In this document: one piece after another, positions 48,298-57,748 of the stretch
Layout: every line of letters starts with the position of its first letter
Position numbering within the stretch: the stretch's first letter is position 1
Assembly (NCBI RefSeq): GCF_000384335.2
Contig: NZ_KQ031382.1
Span: 1,798,001-1,862,000, forward strand
DNA from: Hyphomicrobium sp. 99
GTDB taxonomy: Bacteria; Pseudomonadota; Alphaproteobacteria; Rhizobiales; Hyphomicrobiaceae
Length of the DNA stretch: 64,000 nt
Direction: 5' to 3'
Notes under the pieces: model-generated
What the model was told of the DNA's origin: nothing
Seen by the model: only the letters and a program-made list of their open reading frames with translations
Database searches by the model: none
Program-made: the position numbers and the translations under genes

Positions 48298-49634
48298 TGA
48301 CCGAGCACCAGAGAAACTGGCTCGCGACTGAGCCTCGTAAATCGGCGACATTCGACGACGCAACGCTGTCCGAAATCCGGCGCGCCGCAGCGACCGGCAT
48401 CTACGATATTCGCGGCGGCGGTTCCAAGCGGCGGATGCCGAACTTCGACGATCTCCTGTTGTTGGGCGCATCGATGTCTCGCTACCCCCTCGAAGGGTAT
48501 CGCGAAAAATGCGGCACCGAAGTCGTCATCGGTTCGCGATTCGCATCGAAGCCTCTCAAGCTTGCCATTCCGATTACGATTTCCGGCATGAGCTTCGGAT
48601 CGCTCTCGGCAAACGCCAAAGAGGCTTTGGGCCGTGGTGCAAGTCTTGCGGGCACGTCGACCACGACGGGCGATGGAGGCATGACACCGGAAGAGCGCGG
48701 TCAGTCGAAATATCTCGTCTACCAATATCTACCGTCACGTTACGGCATGAACCCCGACGATCTGCGCCGGGCCGACGCCATCGAGATCGTCATCGGGCAG
48801 GGGGCCAAACCCGGCGGCGGCGGCATGCTGCTTGGCCAGAAGATCTCAGACCGCGTCGCGCAAATGCGTCAGCTGCCGAAGGGCATCGATCAGCGTTCTG
48901 CGTGCCGTCATCCGGATTGGACCGGCGCCGACGACCTGGAAGTCAAGATCAACGAGCTTCGCGAAATCACGGATTGGGAAACGCCGATCTATTTGAAGAT
49001 CGGCGCCAGCCGGCCCTACTTCGATGTCCAGCTGGCGGTGAAGTCGGGTGCCGACGCTATTGTCCTTGATGGCATGCAGGGCGGGACGGCGGCGACGCAG
49101 GAAGTCTTCATCGAGCATGTGGGCATTCCGTTGCTCTCGGCCATTCGACCTGCCGTGCAAGCGCTTCAAGACCTCGGCATGCATCGGAAGGTGCAGCTCA
49201 TCGTATCGGGCGGAATCCGCAACGGAGGCGACGTCGCGAAGGCGCTTGCGCTCGGAGCCGACGCCGTTGGCATCGGCACCGCCGCGCTCGTGGCACTCGG
49301 CGACAACGATCCTCGCTGGGAAGCCGAATACAACAAGCTCGGCACGACGGCCGGTTGTTACGACGATTGGCACGAAGGCAAAGACCCGGCCGGCATCACC
49401 ACGCAGACGCCAGAGCTGATGCAACGTCTCGACCCGGTCGCTGCTGGCCGCAGGCTGGCGAATTATCTGAAAGTCTTGACGCTCGAAGCGCAAACGCTGG
49501 CGCGCGCCTGTGGCAAGAACCACGTCCACAACCTCGAACCGGAAGATCTCGTCGCTCTCACCATGGAAGCTGCCGCTATGGCGAGAGTGCCGCTGGCCGG
49601 CACAAACTGGATCCCGGGAGCGCCGGGGTTCTGA
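48297..49634 (+). CDS. FMN-binding glutamate synthase-type protein (MgsC/GlxD)
   Basis: 445 residues; the FMN-binding TIM barrel of GltB. Signatures: SGMSFGSLSANAKEALGRG, TTTGDGGMTPEERG, IGQGAKPGGGGML, IYLKIGASRPYFDVQLAVKSGADAIVLDGMQGGT, LIVSGGIRNGGDVAKALALGADAVGIGTAAL. At the place where GltB carries its 3Fe-4S cysteine triad only one Cys is present (TAGCYDDWH). Acts with the two previous subunits on a gamma-glutamyl donor. Confidence 0.9.
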   Translation: MTEHQRNWLATEPRKSATFDDATLSEIRRAAATGIYDIRGGGSKRRMPNFDDLLLLGASMSRYPLEGYREKCGTEVVIGSRFASKPLKLAIPITISGMSFGSLSANAKEALGRGASLAGTSTTTGDGGMTPEERGQSKYLVYQYLPSRYGMNPDDLRRADAIEIVIGQGAKPGGGGMLLGQKISDRVAQMRQLPKGIDQRSACRHPDWTGADDLEVKINELREITDWETPIYLKIGASRPYFDVQLAVKSGADAIVLDGMQGGTAATQEVFIEHVGIPLLSAIRPAVQALQDLGMHRKVQLIVSGGIRNGGDVAKALALGADAVGIGTAALVALGDNDPRWEAEYNKLGTTAGCYDDWHEGKDPAGITTQTPELMQRLDPVAAGRRLANYLKVLTLEAQTLARACGKNHVHNLEPEDLVALTMEAAAMARVPLAGTNWIPGAPGF

Positions 49635-49656
49635 CGCGTACCGTCAGCGAACGAGT

Positions 49657-49688
49657 GACGCCGCCTTGATCCATGTCCGGGCGGCGTC
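49657..49688. terminator. bidirectional hairpin between convergent genes
   Basis: GACGCCGCC (49657-49665) and GGCGGCGTC (49680-49688), perfect 9-base stem, 14-base loop, no T-run. Lies between the glutamate synthase-type gene and the convergent regulator. Confidence 0.5.
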
Positions 49689-49706
49689 GCCGATGAGCTG
49701 AACGAG

Positions 49707-50378
49707 CTATTCGCCGTAAAAGATGATCGCGAGAAACTTGATCCGCTCGTCGAGAAGTTTCTCCGGTCCATGCACGACCTCGCCGGAGAATGTGAACGCA
49801 TCACCGGGCTCGATCAGATACGTGTGTTCGCCGAAGCGGTACTCCATTCTCCCTTGGAGCATGTAGATGAATTCGGTACCGGGATGCGCGAAGCGGGGAT
49901 ACGTCTCGCTCTTCTTGTCCATCTCGATGAAGAACGGCTCGAACAGCTTTCGCGGTCCACGATCGTAAGAGAGAAGGCGATATGTGTGCCCGAACTTCGT
50001 GCCGACGCGAACGACCTCCATCTGCTCGGGACGCTTCACGAGTTGTGCGGTGCCCTGCTTGGTCTCCGTTTCTCTGAAAAGGTCCGACAGTCCGATGCCG
50101 ACGGCAGCGCACAAACGCTCAAGCGCGTCGAGACTTGCGGTCGCCATTCCGTTTTCGATCCGGCTGAGCATCGCACTCGACAAGCCCGCTCCGACGCTCA
50201 GATCGGAAAGCGTTAGATTGGCTTCCAACCGCCGCCTCTTGATGACCGAGCCGATGCGTTGTTCCAGCGGAACATGCGCCATGTCGCGACGATCGCTCCG
50301 CTCGTTGACGGCAACCTTCTCGGCGGCCGCCTTACGCGTTGTGGGCCGTGGTTTGGGACCGGCCTTTTCCTTGGTCAT
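49707..50378 (-). CDS. XRE-cupin transcriptional regulator (PuuR-like)
   Basis: 223 residues. HTH at about 40-95 (RIGSVIKRRRLEANLTLSDLSVGAGLSSAMLSRIENG) and a C-terminal cupin at about 145-222 with FAHPGTEFIYMLQGRMEYRFGEHTYLIEPGDAFTFSGEVVHGPE. The architecture matches PuuR and related controllers of polyamine and amine catabolism. It is convergent with the ligase operon and divergent from the permease. Likely binds TTGCA-N5-TGCAA. Confidence 0.88.
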   Translation of the reverse strand: MTKEKAGPKPRPTTRKAAAEKVAVNERSDRRDMAHVPLEQRIGSVIKRRRLEANLTLSDLSVGAGLSSAMLSRIENGMATASLDALERLCAAVGIGLSDLFRETETKQGTAQLVKRPEQMEVVRVGTKFGHTYRLLSYDRGPRKLFEPFFIEMDKKSETYPRFAHPGTEFIYMLQGRMEYRFGEHTYLIEPGDAFTFSGEVVHGPEKLLDERIKFLAIIFYGE

Positions 50379-50463
50379 TCGTCGCTCTTTTCTCTCGGTG
50401 CAGAGTATTCATTAAAGTGGGTTGGCGCTGAAGCAAACCGCCGGTGCTGTGAACAACGCACAT

Positions 50464-50485
50464 GCAATAAGCGGCTATTTATTGC
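50464..50485. promoter_or_regulatory. inverted repeat in the regulator-permease spacer
   Basis: GCAATAA (50464-50470) and TTATTGC (50479-50485). It lies about 86 bases upstream of the regulator start and may be part of its promoter. No further support. Confidence 0.3.
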
Positions 50486-50526
50486 TCTTCGCGACTGCAA
50501 AACAAACAGAATATCTAAAATTCAAT

Positions 50527-50561
50527 ATGCAGAACATGCAAAATACTTGCATATAATGCAT
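50527..50561 (+). promoter_or_regulatory. tandem operator sites and promoter of the amine permease
   Basis: Site A ATGCA-GAACA-TGCAA (50527-50541) and site B TTGCA-TATAA-TGCAT (50547-50561) each match TTGCA-N5-TGCAA with one mismatch, centre to centre 20 bases. Site B contains a perfect -10 TATAAT (50552-50557). The pair would block a promoter reading toward the permease. Confidence 0.6.
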
Positions 50562-50630
50562 CTTTGTGAATATGTCGCGCGATGTTTTGACCGAGGTAAC
50601 GCATCGAGAAACCTAAGGGGAGAACTTCGC

Positions 50631-52388
50631 ATGACGATGGTGACACCAACGCGGGACGTGGAGGTCGGCGCAGCGCCCGCTGACTCCCAAGGCCTGCATC
50701 GAACACTCGATTGGAAAGGTGCTTTTTGGATCGCCAGCGGCGTTCCCGCGCTGGTGTTGATCTCGATCGGTGGCATGGGGGCGACGGCGGGCAAGCTTGC
50801 GTTCGTTGTGTGGGCGATCTCGGTTGTGATGGGGCTCATCCAATCCTACAGCTATGCTGAAATTGCCGGCTTGTTCGCGAACAAGTCGGGCGGAGCTGCA
50901 GTCTATGGCGCCGCCGCATGGCTGCGTTACAGCAAGTTGATCGCGCCACTGTCAGTTTGGTGCAATTGGTTTGCCTGGACGCCGGTGCTGTCGTTGGGTT
51001 GCGCCGTCGCCGCCGGATACATTCTCAACGCGGTTGCGCCGCTTCCAAACTTCACAGCGGAATCTCCGCAAGTGGTCGCATGGCTGCAGGACGCGACGCA
51101 CGCTGCGGCGATCGCCGGCAAGACCGGCGCAGAGGCCGCGAACGTTGCAATCACTGCGCTGACCGCTGACGCAACACCGGTCATCCGCTCATTCAAGCTT
51201 TTGGATTTCTCGTTCTTTGGCTTAGCAAAGATCGAGGTTGGAGCGACATTCTTTATCGGCGCCGCCCTGATGCTCGCGGCTTTTGCAATCCAGCATCGCG
51301 GCATTCTCGGAACCGCTCGCATCCAGATGTGGATCGGGCTGCTGGTGATCGTGCCGATGCTGATCGTTGGCATCGTGCCGTTTCTGACCGGCAACGTCGA
51401 ATACTCGAACTTCACGCCCCTTGTTCCTCCAAACGGCGCCTGGGACAATGCCGGATGGACGTATTTCCTCGGCGCGCTGTTTATCGCGGGTTGGTCGAGC
51501 TACGCATTCGAGACGGCGGTTTGCTACACGCGTGAATTCAAGAATCCTGCTGTCGATACGAAGAAAGCGATCATCGCGGCCGGGCTCCTCTGCGTAGTAG
51601 TCTACTCGCTGGTGGCGGCCTCATTCCAAGGTCACCTCGGCCTTGAAGGCATGACGCAGCCTGGCATCGTCGACGGAACGGGCGTTGCGGCGGCCATGGG
51701 CGACATGGTCGGCGGGAACAACGCCATCGTCGTTCATCTCCTCGAGATGATGATGATCCTCGCCTTGGTCCTCGCGATCATGATGGCGATGGCTGGCTCG
51801 TCGCGTACGCTCTACCAGGGTGGCGTCGATGGCTGGCTCCCGAAATATCTCGGGCACGTCAATGAGCATGGCGCACCGACGCGAGCCATGTGGACGGACT
51901 TGGTCTTCAATCTCGGTCTCCTGACGTTCGCCGCTTCGGACGCCACGGCCTACTATCTGATCCTGTCGATCTCGAACGTCGGCTACATGATCTTCATCTT
52001 CCTAAACTTGCAGTCGACCTGGATTCACCGGATCGATAGTCCGAATATCAAACGCCCCTATCGAGCACCGAACTGGCTGGTCGGGTTCAACGCTTTCCTT
52101 GGCTTCGTGAACCTTGCACTCATGGGAGCAGGCGCCAAAGTGTGGGGCAATCCCAACGCACTTTGGTATGGATTGATATTTGCGGCGTTGATCATCCCGG
52201 TTTTCCTCTACCGGCACTACGTTCAGGATGGCGGCAAATTCCCCGCCCACATGCTCGAAGACCTGGATCTCAAGAGCCAGGATCTGGGTGAACGGCGAGC
52301 CGGTTTCCTTCCTTACCTCACGCTCATACTTGCAGCCGGTGTCGTTCTCTCATCGCACTATTACTTCCAGCTTCCTCCGGCCCCGTAA
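50631..52388 (+). CDS. APC superfamily amine/amino acid permease
   Basis: 585 residues, 12 predicted membrane segments with a long periplasmic loop insertion (about 130-190). Conserved APC features: ISIGGMGATAGK in TM1, YSYAEIAGLFANKSGGAAVYG, MAGSSRTLYQGGVDGWLP, and NIKRPYRAPNW near the C-terminus. AGGGGAG precedes ATG 50631; the frame extends upstream but overlaps the regulator. Presumed importer of the amine or glutamyl compound used by the cluster. Confidence 0.87.
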   Translation: MTMVTPTRDVEVGAAPADSQGLHRTLDWKGAFWIASGVPALVLISIGGMGATAGKLAFVVWAISVVMGLIQSYSYAEIAGLFANKSGGAAVYGAAAWLRYSKLIAPLSVWCNWFAWTPVLSLGCAVAAGYILNAVAPLPNFTAESPQVVAWLQDATHAAAIAGKTGAEAANVAITALTADATPVIRSFKLLDFSFFGLAKIEVGATFFIGAALMLAAFAIQHRGILGTARIQMWIGLLVIVPMLIVGIVPFLTGNVEYSNFTPLVPPNGAWDNAGWTYFLGALFIAGWSSYAFETAVCYTREFKNPAVDTKKAIIAAGLLCVVVYSLVAASFQGHLGLEGMTQPGIVDGTGVAAAMGDMVGGNNAIVVHLLEMMMILALVLAIMMAMAGSSRTLYQGGVDGWLPKYLGHVNEHGAPTRAMWTDLVFNLGLLTFAASDATAYYLILSISNVGYMIFIFLNLQSTWIHRIDSPNIKRPYRAPNWLVGFNAFLGFVNLALMGAGAKVWGNPNALWYGLIFAALIIPVFLYRHYVQDGGKFPAHMLEDLDLKSQDLGERRAGFLPYLTLILAAGVVLSSHYYFQLPPAP

Positions 52389-52959
52389 CTTGAGGGGCGA
52401 ATGCTCCGAGTTCGAAGGTGTTCCTCAGACGAAAAGTTGCTGCGGGGGCTTGCTCCCGCAGCATTGTTTTTATGTCGAGTAGATGCAACTCACGGTCCGG
52501 CTCCGTGTTCTGACTGACGCCCCAACTCGTGCGCCTCGATACGAGCCACGTGATCATTCTCTAGTGCTGAGCCGCATATGATTTGCCGTTGCGCAGCACC
52601 CGGAAGTTTCTGCATCGGAACGATTGCGCCGGCGCGCGAGCGCATACTTTGAAAATTCTCTCCGGATGAGAACACGACTTCCGAAATTATAGTCGTGCAA
52701 ATAACCGCCTCGGACTGTCAATCACGCGTCGCACGGTGTATGCGGTCCATGCTTGCTCGCGACACAAGGCTTCATTTCAAGCCTTAAGTTGGGACCTCAC
52801 TTTAAATCGCGGTGTTAGTTCGGATGTTCTCGGTCGTTAGGCCGAGGATAAATCAAGTACGAAGTATTGGATGACAGTGCAGCGCGTCGAACTTTGCCGG
52901 TAAGGCGGACGCGGTTGTGCGCGATGTGAGATTAACGCATATTTCGAAAGGCATTTTTC
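52389..52959. other. 571-base region without a gene
   Basis: Apart from the terminator at 52439-52470, I see no reading frame with family support. The stretch is of lower GC than its flanks from about 52680 to 52860. It must hold the promoter of the GT2 gene. Confidence 0.55.
52439..52470 (+). terminator. Rho-independent terminator after the permease
   Basis: GCTGCGGG (52439-52446), loop, CCCGCAGC (52455-52462), then ATTGTTTTTA. Confidence 0.85.
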
Positions 52960-53829
52960 ATGGATAAATTGCCGATCTCCTGTTTCATCATCGCAAAGAA
53001 TGAAGCCGATCGCATCGGGCGCACCATTCGCTCGGTGAAGCCGTGGGTCGATGAAGTTGTCGTCATTGATAGCGAAAGCACCGACGATACCGTCCGTGTG
53101 GCCGCATCGGAAGGATGCCGCGTCGTCACCCAGCGATGGTTGGGATTCGGAGGGCAAAAGCGTTTCGGGGAAGACCAATGCCGCAACGACTGGGTGCTGA
53201 ACCTCGATGCGGATGAGGTCGTCACTCCCGCGCTGAGAAGGGAAATCATGGCCCTCTTTAAATACGTCGCTCCGTCTCGGGTCGCCTATGGAATGCCGAT
53301 TGAGCTCGTCTATCCGAACACCAAGCGGCCGAGACTTTGGGCGCGCGACCACTGGTACGTGCGATTGTACGATCGCCGCGTGGTAAGATTTCGCGATTCC
53401 AATGTGCACGATACCGTGGTGACGGACGGTCAAGCCGTCGGCATACTGCGGGCCCCTGCCTACCACTATATGTTCCGCAGCTACGAGCACCTGAAGCGAA
53501 AGCTTGGCGAAAGAATGTTGCTTTCCGCCAAACACGCCAACTCATCCACGGCTGCGCTCGTGGCGCGAATGGCTATCGAGTTCCCGGTCAATTTCTTTAA
53601 GTATTATATTGGTCGAAGGCACTTCACGGGAGGTTTGAACGGGCTCCGATACTCATGGATTCAGGCGGACTACCGCCTGTTGAAAATTTTCCACATGTGG
53701 CGCGACAGAAGCTCCAAGGGCCAGTCTCCCGAGCCCGACACCGCCGGCGGCCATGAAAATTTCAAAGCCAAAGCCGACGCCGACACCAAGGCCGGTTCTT
53801 CGGCGGCGGAATTGCCACTGTACGGCTAG
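52960..53829 (+). CDS. glycosyltransferase family 2 (LPS core type)
   Basis: 289 residues. GT2 fold: PISCFIIAKNEADRIGRTIRSV, VVVIDSESTDDT as nucleotide-binding segment and VLNLDADEVVT, the DxD-type metal motif; C-terminal helical region with a short positive patch. The layout resembles KdtX/WaaE-type glucosyltransferases that add sugar to the LPS inner core. The ABC exporter 161 bases downstream points to lipid A/LPS export, which supports an envelope role. Confidence 0.85.
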   Translation: MDKLPISCFIIAKNEADRIGRTIRSVKPWVDEVVVIDSESTDDTVRVAASEGCRVVTQRWLGFGGQKRFGEDQCRNDWVLNLDADEVVTPALRREIMALFKYVAPSRVAYGMPIELVYPNTKRPRLWARDHWYVRLYDRRVVRFRDSNVHDTVVTDGQAVGILRAPAYHYMFRSYEHLKRKLGERMLLSAKHANSSTAALVARMAIEFPVNFFKYYIGRRHFTGGLNGLRYSWIQADYRLLKIFHMWRDRSSKGQSPEPDTAGGHENFKAKADADTKAGSSAAELPLYG

Positions 53830-53990
53830 CGGCCTTCGCCGTACGAGAGAGATAGCGCAGGGCTAAGTCGAGGGCACCTGTGAACGATGTCAAGATGAGC
53901 ATCCGTTGACTTTGGCGGCGGAGCAAATCACCGTACCGCCGGTGGGCAAAAAATGGGCGGATTTCTTATACGGGCGGAATAGAGAAGCGA

Positions 53991-55763
53991 ATGCCGACGA
54001 CCATTGATCTTCTGAAGCGGTTGATGAAGGAAAACGGCCGCGAATACGCGCCGCAGTATGCGCTCGTGATCGTTTGCATGTTGCTGGTGGCCGGCATGAC
54101 GTCGCTGAGCGCGTACGTGCTGAAGTACGTCATCGATACGATTTTCGTGCACCAGGATCGGGCCGCTCTCGTCGGGATCACGGTCGGTATTGTTGCGATA
54201 TTCGTAGCGAAGGGTTTTGCGGCTTACTTCTCTGAGGTTGTCCTCGGCACCATCGGCAATCGGCTCGTTGCGCAGACGCAGAAGCGCATGTTCGAGCATA
54301 TGCTGAAAGTCGATATCGCCTTCTTTCAGCAATACACCTCGAGCGATCTTGTTACCAAGATGTCTTATAACGCCAACGCCGTTAGAGACATGCTGAACAT
54401 GGTGTCTCTGAACCTCGGGCGCGATCTCTTCACGATCATCGGTCTTGTCACGACAATGATTGTATTGGATCCGATCCTGTCCGCCATCGCGTTGATAGGC
54501 GGTCCCGTTGCGGCGTTGTCGTCTCGCAAAATGGTCGAGCGGATCAAGAAAGCGACGAAAAGCGAGGTCCACTCGCTAGGCGGCATTATTCAAATCACGC
54601 GCGAAGTGAGCCAAGGCGCACAGGTCGTCAAATCGTTCCAGCTTGAAAATAAGATGCGAAGGCGGATGTTCGACGCGATCGAGGCCGTTCAGCGAATATC
54701 CAACAAGATGCTCGCGATCGGTGCCGGCGTGAACCCGTTGATGGAAACGATCGGCGGTTGCGCTGTCGCTGCGGTCGTCTTCTACGCCGGCTGGCGAAAT
54801 CTCTATCATGGCGAGAGCCCTGGGCAGTTCTTCGCATTCATCACCGCGCTTCTGATGTGCGCAGATCCTGCGCGACGGATTTCACGCGTTCAGCTTCAGT
54901 TGGCGACCGCGGCTGTCGGCGTTCGCATGATGTATGAACTGATCGATACCCCGGCGCGCGAGGACGAGCCTCCCGGCAAGCCCGAGCTTCAGATCGCGGA
55001 CGGCCAAATCGTACTGCGGGATGTCTCGTTCCGGTATCAGCCGAACAAACCCGTCATCAACGGCATGAACTTCACTGTTCCAGCCGGTAAGGTGACAGCG
55101 CTTGTCGGACATTCGGGCGGAGGAAAGTCGACCGTGTTCGCGCTGCTGCAAAGGCTTCGTGAGCCGGACGCTGGCGTGATCATGATCGACGGTCAGACGA
55201 TCGCCGATGTCTCCCTCGTGTCGCTCCGCCACAACATTTCTGTTGTTGGCCAGGATTCATTTCTTTTCGAAGGCTCGATCATCGAGAACATCCGAGCTGG
55301 CCTCGAAAGCGCGTCCGACGAAAAGTGCATCGAGGCGGCGAAGGCGGCGAGCGCGCACGAATTCATCATGTCCTTGCCGCGAGGCTACGAGAGCCAGGTC
55401 GGCGAACTCGGCGGCCAGGTGTCCGGCGGTCAGCGTCAGCGCATCGCGCTCGCGCGCGCCTACCTCAAGAACGCGCCGATCATTCTTCTCGACGAGCCAA
55501 CATCGGCTCTGGATAGCGAAACTGAGGACGCCATTCAGCGAGAACTGCGCAACCTGACAAAGGGGAAGACGACGCTCGTCATCGCTCACCGCCTATCGAC
55601 CATCCTTCATGCCGATCTTATCCATGTGATCGAGGCGGGACGCGTAATCGAAAGCGGAACGCACGATCAGTTGATCGCGAGCGGAGGGGCTTACAATCGT
55701 CTGTTCAAGCTCCAATTCGCCAAATACCTCGAAAGCAAGCCACCGATGGCGCAGGCCGTCTGA
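53991..55763 (+). CDS. MsbA-like ABC exporter
   Basis: 590 residues, a fused transmembrane (about 1-320, six helices) and nucleotide-binding half. Walker A GHSGGGKST near 373, signature VSGGQRQRIALARA near 477, Walker B IILLDEPTSALD and H-loop IAHRLST. The domain order TMD-NBD and length fit MsbA/lipid A exporters. It follows a GT2 gene of LPS-type. The following gene is 176 bases away. Confidence 0.87.
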   Translation: MPTTIDLLKRLMKENGREYAPQYALVIVCMLLVAGMTSLSAYVLKYVIDTIFVHQDRAALVGITVGIVAIFVAKGFAAYFSEVVLGTIGNRLVAQTQKRMFEHMLKVDIAFFQQYTSSDLVTKMSYNANAVRDMLNMVSLNLGRDLFTIIGLVTTMIVLDPILSAIALIGGPVAALSSRKMVERIKKATKSEVHSLGGIIQITREVSQGAQVVKSFQLENKMRRRMFDAIEAVQRISNKMLAIGAGVNPLMETIGGCAVAAVVFYAGWRNLYHGESPGQFFAFITALLMCADPARRISRVQLQLATAAVGVRMMYELIDTPAREDEPPGKPELQIADGQIVLRDVSFRYQPNKPVINGMNFTVPAGKVTALVGHSGGGKSTVFALLQRLREPDAGVIMIDGQTIADVSLVSLRHNISVVGQDSFLFEGSIIENIRAGLESASDEKCIEAAKAASAHEFIMSLPRGYESQVGELGGQVSGGQRQRIALARAYLKNAPIILLDEPTSALDSETEDAIQRELRNLTKGKTTLVIAHRLSTILHADLIHVIEAGRVIESGTHDQLIASGGAYNRLFKLQFAKYLESKPPMAQAV

Positions 55764-55939
55764 TCTCTCAGCGTACGGCCTCAGCGGACATTTTCGGCAA
55801 TCCGACTGCGAGTTCTGACGGGGAGGGAACCCAAACGCGTCCCCTCTCATGTGATTGCGCGGAGTGTTGCTCCCCGGTCACGGTTCATCCTTGCCAATTC
55901 GGCTATCTCAATACGTGAGAGATAGCGTGGGGATTGAGT

Positions 55940-57739
55940 ATGCCGGATGCAGCCCAGCCGAACCAAGCTCAGCCAAGCCTGATCGGCAGAACGATCGACT
56001 ACATCCTCGGCCGAAACACGCTGATCGGCATCGCATCGTTCATGCTGCTGATCATATCGGGCTACGCAACTTGGCACGGCATGCGCGACTTCATCGTCGG
56101 CGTATCGTCGACATCCGCAACGCCGGCCGGCGGCATGTCGGTTTCCAACGACGTTCTCGTTGCGGCTGTGGTCATCGCGCTCACATTCTTGATGTGGCTC
56201 ACGCTCCGCGAGACGTTCGGCGCCAAGCGGCGCCTTCGTGAACGTCTCATCACATTCCCGCTCTACGTATTCCTTGCCATCTGGTCGATCGGCTTCGGCT
56301 ACGGTTTCTGGTGGAGCCTTATCTCCGGCGAGGAAGCAACGAAGACTGGTCTTGCCGGATTGCAGGAAGATGCTCGCGATGCCAGCGCCGCTGTCGCCGC
56401 ACGGCTCGACGCGGTGCGCGGTCAGCTCGACAACGTCGTCACGTGGTCCGACAGCCAAATGTCGCGCGAAGAAACGAGCGGCGGCAGTTGTGGCGTCGCC
56501 TCGGGTGCTGGAAAAGGCCCGCTCTACAACGCGCGCCGAAGCGTGCGCGACGCCGTCGGCGCGCTTCGCGATGGTATGACCAAGTTGTGGCTGGAGCCCG
56601 TGCAGGCCGATGTTCAGTCGCTTCGCCAGGCAGCCGACGTGCTCGGTGGGGCGACGATCGAGGAGCGCCAGCGCAACTTCGAGAACAAGGCTTCCGAAAT
56701 TCGCGGCCTCGCGCGCAACATCGCGGCGCGCAGCAACCAACTCGGCCAATCGACAGCGTCCGAAATGCGCGCGCTGGCCGATTCCGTATCGCAGCCACCG
56801 GGCAAATCCGGGTCATCGTGTTATGATCCAACGCTCGCGGAGCGTTTACGCGATGCCGCAGCCCAGGCTGATCAACCAGCTGAGCTGAAGTTGCGCGAAG
56901 CCGTATTCAACGAAGGCCCCGCCGGCGTCGCGAACGCCGTCAAAAATCTTTGGAGCAATATCGGCGCTTACACGGCAAGCGCATTTCGATATGTGGTTTC
57001 GGGCGGAAAGGTCGTCACGGCCGGACACACCGATGCAGGTGAGCCGATAACGGGACGCGATGTCATCGCGCTTCTGGCGACGATCGGCATCGACATGGGC
57101 CTTCTCGCGATGGCCATCATCAATCCGCCGCGTGAACCGCCCTCGGTTCGTCCATCGGGCGCGCTCGCCCGTCAGATCCGCGACGCGATCGATACGGCGA
57201 TCAACCGCGCGCCCGGCGCCGATCTCGAATGGGTACGCCGCCACTTCGTCCATCACAACAAGGCCTCCTACCTCGTTATTCCGAACCTCTACAGTTGCGA
57301 TCCTGAAAACGGTGACGAAGCCGCGAAGGGCATGGCCGTCAATCAATTGGCAGGCGTATTGAGCGACCTCGATCTCGTCCGCTGGCCGAAGGGCGGCAGG
57401 TGGTGGCTCTTTCAGGAGAACGAGCTCAAGAAACTGAAGAAAGAGGAATCGCAGGGAAGCGATACCGACCTCACGGCAATCCGCAAGAAATGGGCGGAAG
57501 AGCAGGGGCTGACGGGCGAAGATCTAAAGCAATACGTCGATAAGCGAGCGGTTCGAAATCACGGGCTCTTCTCGAAAGCTGAACGCGCGCTGCAAATCGC
57601 AGGCTGGAGTGAAAAGGCGCGCAGTGACATCGAGATCTTCAAGCTCGTCAATTCCGAGGGATTGACCCCGCTTCTGATGGTGCTGAATGAGCCAAGCCGC
57701 GGCCGTAGCGAAGCGCCGGCACAAGCCGAGGCGGCGTAA
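55940..57739 (+). CDS. large membrane protein of unknown function
   Basis: 599 residues from ATG 55940 with GTGGGG seven bases upstream. Membrane segments at about 27-48, 75-95, 110-130 and near 375-395; between the last two is a long helical, charged region with coiled-coil character (about 135-330). A soluble C-terminal domain (about 410-590) includes WWLFQENELKKLKKEES. No catalytic motif recognised. Downstream of the MsbA-like gene, so possibly linked to envelope biogenesis. Confidence 0.65.
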   Translation: MPDAAQPNQAQPSLIGRTIDYILGRNTLIGIASFMLLIISGYATWHGMRDFIVGVSSTSATPAGGMSVSNDVLVAAVVIALTFLMWLTLRETFGAKRRLRERLITFPLYVFLAIWSIGFGYGFWWSLISGEEATKTGLAGLQEDARDASAAVAARLDAVRGQLDNVVTWSDSQMSREETSGGSCGVASGAGKGPLYNARRSVRDAVGALRDGMTKLWLEPVQADVQSLRQAADVLGGATIEERQRNFENKASEIRGLARNIAARSNQLGQSTASEMRALADSVSQPPGKSGSSCYDPTLAERLRDAAAQADQPAELKLREAVFNEGPAGVANAVKNLWSNIGAYTASAFRYVVSGGKVVTAGHTDAGEPITGRDVIALLATIGIDMGLLAMAIINPPREPPSVRPSGALARQIRDAIDTAINRAPGADLEWVRRHFVHHNKASYLVIPNLYSCDPENGDEAAKGMAVNQLAGVLSDLDLVRWPKGGRWWLFQENELKKLKKEESQGSDTDLTAIRKKWAEEQGLTGEDLKQYVDKRAVRNHGLFSKAERALQIAGWSEKARSDIEIFKLVNSEGLTPLLMVLNEPSRGRSEAPAQAEAA

Positions 57740-57748
57740 GCTCGACTA

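Noticed and set aside
43359..52388. Complete N-methylglutamate pathway
   Set aside because: The four-subunit N-methylglutamate dehydrogenase genes are not in the window, so I call the cluster only GMAS/NMGS-type.
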